Below, in pieces: positions 61,976-64,000 of a stretch of DNA of 64,000 nt. The position numbers were made by a program, and so were the translations under genes. Position 1 is the stretch's first letter; each line of letters begins with the position of its first letter. The notes beneath the pieces are model-generated. The model had not been told where the DNA came from. It was given only the letters and a program-made list of their open reading frames with translations, and searched no databases. The DNA lies in the NCBI GenBank assembly GCA_963729075.1, contig CAVSMU010000017.1, positions 7,165-71,164 of the forward strand, given 5' to 3'. This DNA is from WHSW01 sp963729075 (GTDB taxonomy: Bacteria > Actinomycetota > Thermoleophilia > Solirubrobacterales > 70-9).

Positions 61976-63317
61976 ATGAAGAAGTACTGGCAGACCCGGC
62001 GAATGGCCGCGATCGCGGCCCTCCTTCTCCCGCCTTTGATGCTGGTCCTGGCGGTCGTGGTCATGGTGCAGGAGTTCCCCCGAGTGTTGTTCGTTTTCGG
62101 GCTGCTGCTGGTCGCGATGGCCGCCCTCTGGTACGGCCTTCTTCGCAGAGGCGCTGCCAGGGCCCTGGGTTTCGCGGCTGGGATACTCGCGATCGCGGCA
62201 ATGGTGGTCGTGCTCGTGAACAACGGCGACCACGTCGGTGCCGCAATCGTGATCGTGGCCGGGCTGGCGCTGGCCGCCGCCGCGGCCAAAGCCGCGATCT
62301 CCTACCACGCGCCACTTCCTGAGGCGCCGGCGCCGAAGCGAGCCGTCCTCTTCTACAACCCGAAGTCGGGGGGCGGTAAGGCGGAGAAGTTCAAGCTCGC
62401 CGAAGAGGCCCGAAAGAGGGGCATTGAGCCGATCGAGTTGACGCTCGGCTCCGACCTGGAGCAACTGGTACGCGACGCGGTGGCCGACGGCGCCGATGCG
62501 GTGGCGATGGCCGGCGGCGATGGCTCCCAGGCGGTGGTCGCGATGGTCGCCGCCGAGCTTGACCTGCCCTACGCCTGCATCCCGGCCGGGACCCGGAACC
62601 ACTTCGCTCTCGACCTCGGGGTCGATCGCGACGACGTCGTCGGCGCTCTCGAGGCCTTTGTCGACGGGGGCGAGCGCCGCGTCGACCTAGCTGAGGTAAA
62701 TGGACGCGTCTTCGTCAACAACGTCTCGCTGGGGCTATACGCCGAGGCGGTGCAGCAGAAGGGCTACCGCGATGCGAAGCTGCGAACGATGCTCGATACG
62801 CTGCCGGAAGCGCTCGGCCCGGAGGGTGGGGGCCTCGACCTGCGCTGGAGCGGGCCGGATGGCCCCGACCATTCCGCGGGGGCGATCATCCTGGTTTCCA
62901 ACAACCGGTACCGGCTCGGGCGTGCGGTCGGCTCGGGAACCCGCCCAAGGATCGACGACGGCCTGCTCGGGGTCGCGGTGGCATCGGGTCGGAGGGGGGG
63001 CGGTCGGCCTGGGGCGCCCCACGAAGGGGGAGTGGTCGGCCCCCGAGTTCGAAGTCGACGCAGACGGCGCAGTCCCCGCCGGAATCGACGGTGAGGCGAT
63101 GAAGCTGGACCCACCACTTCGCTTCCGAATCAGACCCGGTGTACTGCGGGTACGGATCGCCCGCGCCCATCCGGGCGCCTCGCCGTCGGCCGCGATTCCC
63201 GAAGGTTTCTGGGACGGCATCGGTGTCCTTGCGGGGATCGCGACTGGGCACGACCCGCGGGAGCCGGCTCGGCGTCCCGAACAGCTGCGCCATGACACGA
63301 CAGATGGACACCGCTAA
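61976..63317 (+). CDS. Diacylglycerol-kinase-like lipid kinase, frameshift in a G7 run
   Basis: The first 110 residues hold about four hydrophobic spans (LLLPPLMLVLAVVVMVQEF, VLFVFGLLLVAMAALWYG, LGFAAGILAIAAMVVVLV, IVIVAGLALAAAAAKAA). A DAGK catalytic domain follows, with FYNPKSGGGKAEKF, the GGDG nucleotide motif in AMAGGDGSQAV and PAGTRNHFALDLG. The frame breaks in a run of seven G at 62994-63000. Removing one base restores PTKGEWSAPEFEVDADGAVP and a stop at 63317, giving about 446 residues. The enzyme probably phosphorylates a lipid at the membrane. Confidence 0.87.
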
Positions 63318-63330
63318 GCAAGGAGGAACC

Positions 63331-63549
63331 ATGGACGTCGTTGAGATCGAACAGAAGGAAACGGTGAGCCGGAAGGAGGTAGCGACCCGGCTGAGGAGGC
63401 TCGCGAACCAGCTCGCCAAGAGCAACGACGTCAAATTCGAGCAGGGCGGGATGACGATGACGGTCCACGTCCCGGACGAGGTGCAGCTCAAGGTCGAGCT
63501 CGAGGTCGAGACCGACGAGCGAGAGCTCGAGATCGAGCTCAAGTGGTGA
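63331..63549 (+). CDS. amphi-Trp domain protein
   Basis: The 72-residue product has SRKEVATRLRRLANQLAKSN (a helix) and a beta-rich end with alternating charges (VQLKVELEVETDERELEIEL) finishing in KW. This is the short amphi-Trp family; its role is unknown. AAGGAGGAACC lies before the ATG. It follows the lipid-kinase gene by 13 bp. Confidence 0.82.
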   Translation: MDVVEIEQKETVSRKEVATRLRRLANQLAKSNDVKFEQGGMTMTVHVPDEVQLKVELEVETDERELEIELKW

Positions 63550-63599
63550 TGGCGGGAGCCGGGGAGGCCTCGCCCCGAAGCGCGATAGGTCACCGGCAG

Positions 63600-63623
63600 C
63601 CACCCCTGAGGATTGGGGGGTGG
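63600..63623 (+). terminator. Possible terminator hairpin
   Basis: CCACCCC (63600-63606) pairs with GGGGTGG (63617-63623) around a ten-base loop, about 50 bp after the amphi-Trp gene. No long U-tract follows. Confidence 0.4.
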
Positions 63624-63724
63624 ACACGACAGACACCTCCCCAACAGCCCGTTAGCCTCAGCTCGCAAGGTGCAAAGCACACGCCGACGACGATCCAGCC
63701 GATCGTGTCAAGGAGAGGATGACG

Positions 63725-64000
63725 ATGGGACGAGACAGACGCCAGCGCAGACGACGCGCCGCCGCGCTCGGAGGAGCCGCGATTGCCGCCAAGAAGCACC
63801 ATGACGCAAAGCAGGCCGAGCAGGAGGAGGCGGCGGCCCCACAGCAGGCTGCACCTGCCGAGCCCGCCCAGGCGGCTCAGGCCCCCGCAGCGGGCGGGTT
63901 GACCCCCGAGGTATTGGAGCAGCTGAAGCAGCTAGGCGAGCTCCACGAGCAGAACGTGCTCTCCGACGAGGAGTTCGAAGCACAGAAGAAGCGGATCCTC
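63725..64000 (+). CDS. SHOCT-domain protein, C-terminus cut by window edge
   Basis: 92 codons are visible. The N-terminus is very basic (MGRDRRQRRRRAAALGG), the middle is Ala/Gln/Pro-rich, and residues about 60-92 (LTPEVLEQLKQLGELHEQNV, then LSDEEFEAQKKRIL) form a SHOCT domain. The ATG at 63725 is preferred because AGGAGAGG lies six bases before it; an ATG at 63719 overlaps that site. The basic tail suggests nucleic-acid or membrane contact, which is inference. Confidence 0.8.
   Translation, partial: MGRDRRQRRRRAAALGGAAIAAKKHHDAKQAEQEEAAAPQQAAPAEPAQAAQAPAAGGLTPEVLEQLKQLGELHEQNVLSDEEFEAQKKRIL

Noticed and set aside
1..64000. CRISPR arrays, rRNA genes, prophage or insertion sequences
   Set aside because: No regularly spaced repeats, rRNA sequence, phage structural genes or transposases were found by eye on either strand.

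Overview
The window is very GC-rich DNA with dense genes, GTG/TTG starts and strong purine-rich ribosome binding sites. Three things point to a high-GC actinobacterium: an F420-type luciferase-like oxidoreductase, many M14/S8/sulfatase-type exported hydrolases, and repeated small-protein families. My best guess is the Thermoleophilia/Solirubrobacterales lineage, inferred from protein resemblance only. The pattern of one-base frameshifts suggests a metagenomic or long-read assembly. No rRNA, CRISPR array, prophage or recognisable insertion sequence is present. There is one tRNA, tRNA-Ser(GGA).

Layout. 1-3.6 kb: a truncated flavin-binding PNPOx-like gene, a TrpB2-type tryptophan synthase beta chain, a compact AbiEi/DUF559 putative nuclease gene enclosed by perfect 21-bp inverted repeats, apt, and tRNA-Ser. 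3.6-11.6 kb: dihydrofolate-reductase-like protein, flavin amine oxidase, a CaiD-like hydratase/SDR pair, tadA, a secreted subtilase, a universal stress protein and a phosphotriesterase-like hydrolase. 11.6-19.5 kb: a 1451-residue kinase/ATPase/TPR/guanylate-cyclase-like regulator, cyclophilin, a second AbiEi/DUF559 gene with a palindromic element upstream, and a frameshifted neutral zinc metallopeptidase. 19.6-24.5 kb: a large, heavily frameshifted M14 carboxypeptidase, then rlmN and a VOC protein. 24.6-35.6 kb: exported alpha/beta hydrolase, 5'-3' exonuclease, fatty acid desaturase, lipoprotein, SRPBCC protein, 3-hydroxyacyl-CoA dehydrogenase, F420 oxidoreductase, Baeyer-Villiger-type monooxygenase and a SnoaL-APH fusion. 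35.6-44.4 kb: small conserved proteins, a methyltransferase, a lipoprotein sulfatase, remnants of a LuxR-type gene and of a SnoaL-type gene, a thioredoxin-like protein lacking one active-site Cys, an epoxide hydrolase and PhoD. 44.7-53.2 kb: acyl-CoA synthetase-like enzyme, DHA2-family exporter, then a run of small unknown or membrane proteins. 53.4-56.5 kb: two response regulators and a histidine kinase. 56.5-64 kb: DUF2252, a CPA1 antiporter, a GntH-like metallo-hydrolase, a CobW GTPase, a lipid-kinase-like protein, an amphi-Trp protein and a SHOCT protein cut by the window end.

The genes are mostly catabolic and housekeeping: lipid and acyl-CoA oxidation, flavin and F420 redox enzymes, secreted hydrolases and nucleotide salvage. 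Regulators are interspersed. The most unusual feature is the link between AbiEi/DUF559 putative nuclease genes and palindromic repeats. One gene is exactly bracketed by terminal inverted repeats, and its last codons lie inside a repeat unit. The other starts 25 bp from a 114-bp imperfect inverted repeat. Many reading frames are broken by single-base changes, mostly in G or C runs, especially at 18-23 kb and 53-63 kb. I read these mainly as sequence errors rather than true gene decay.
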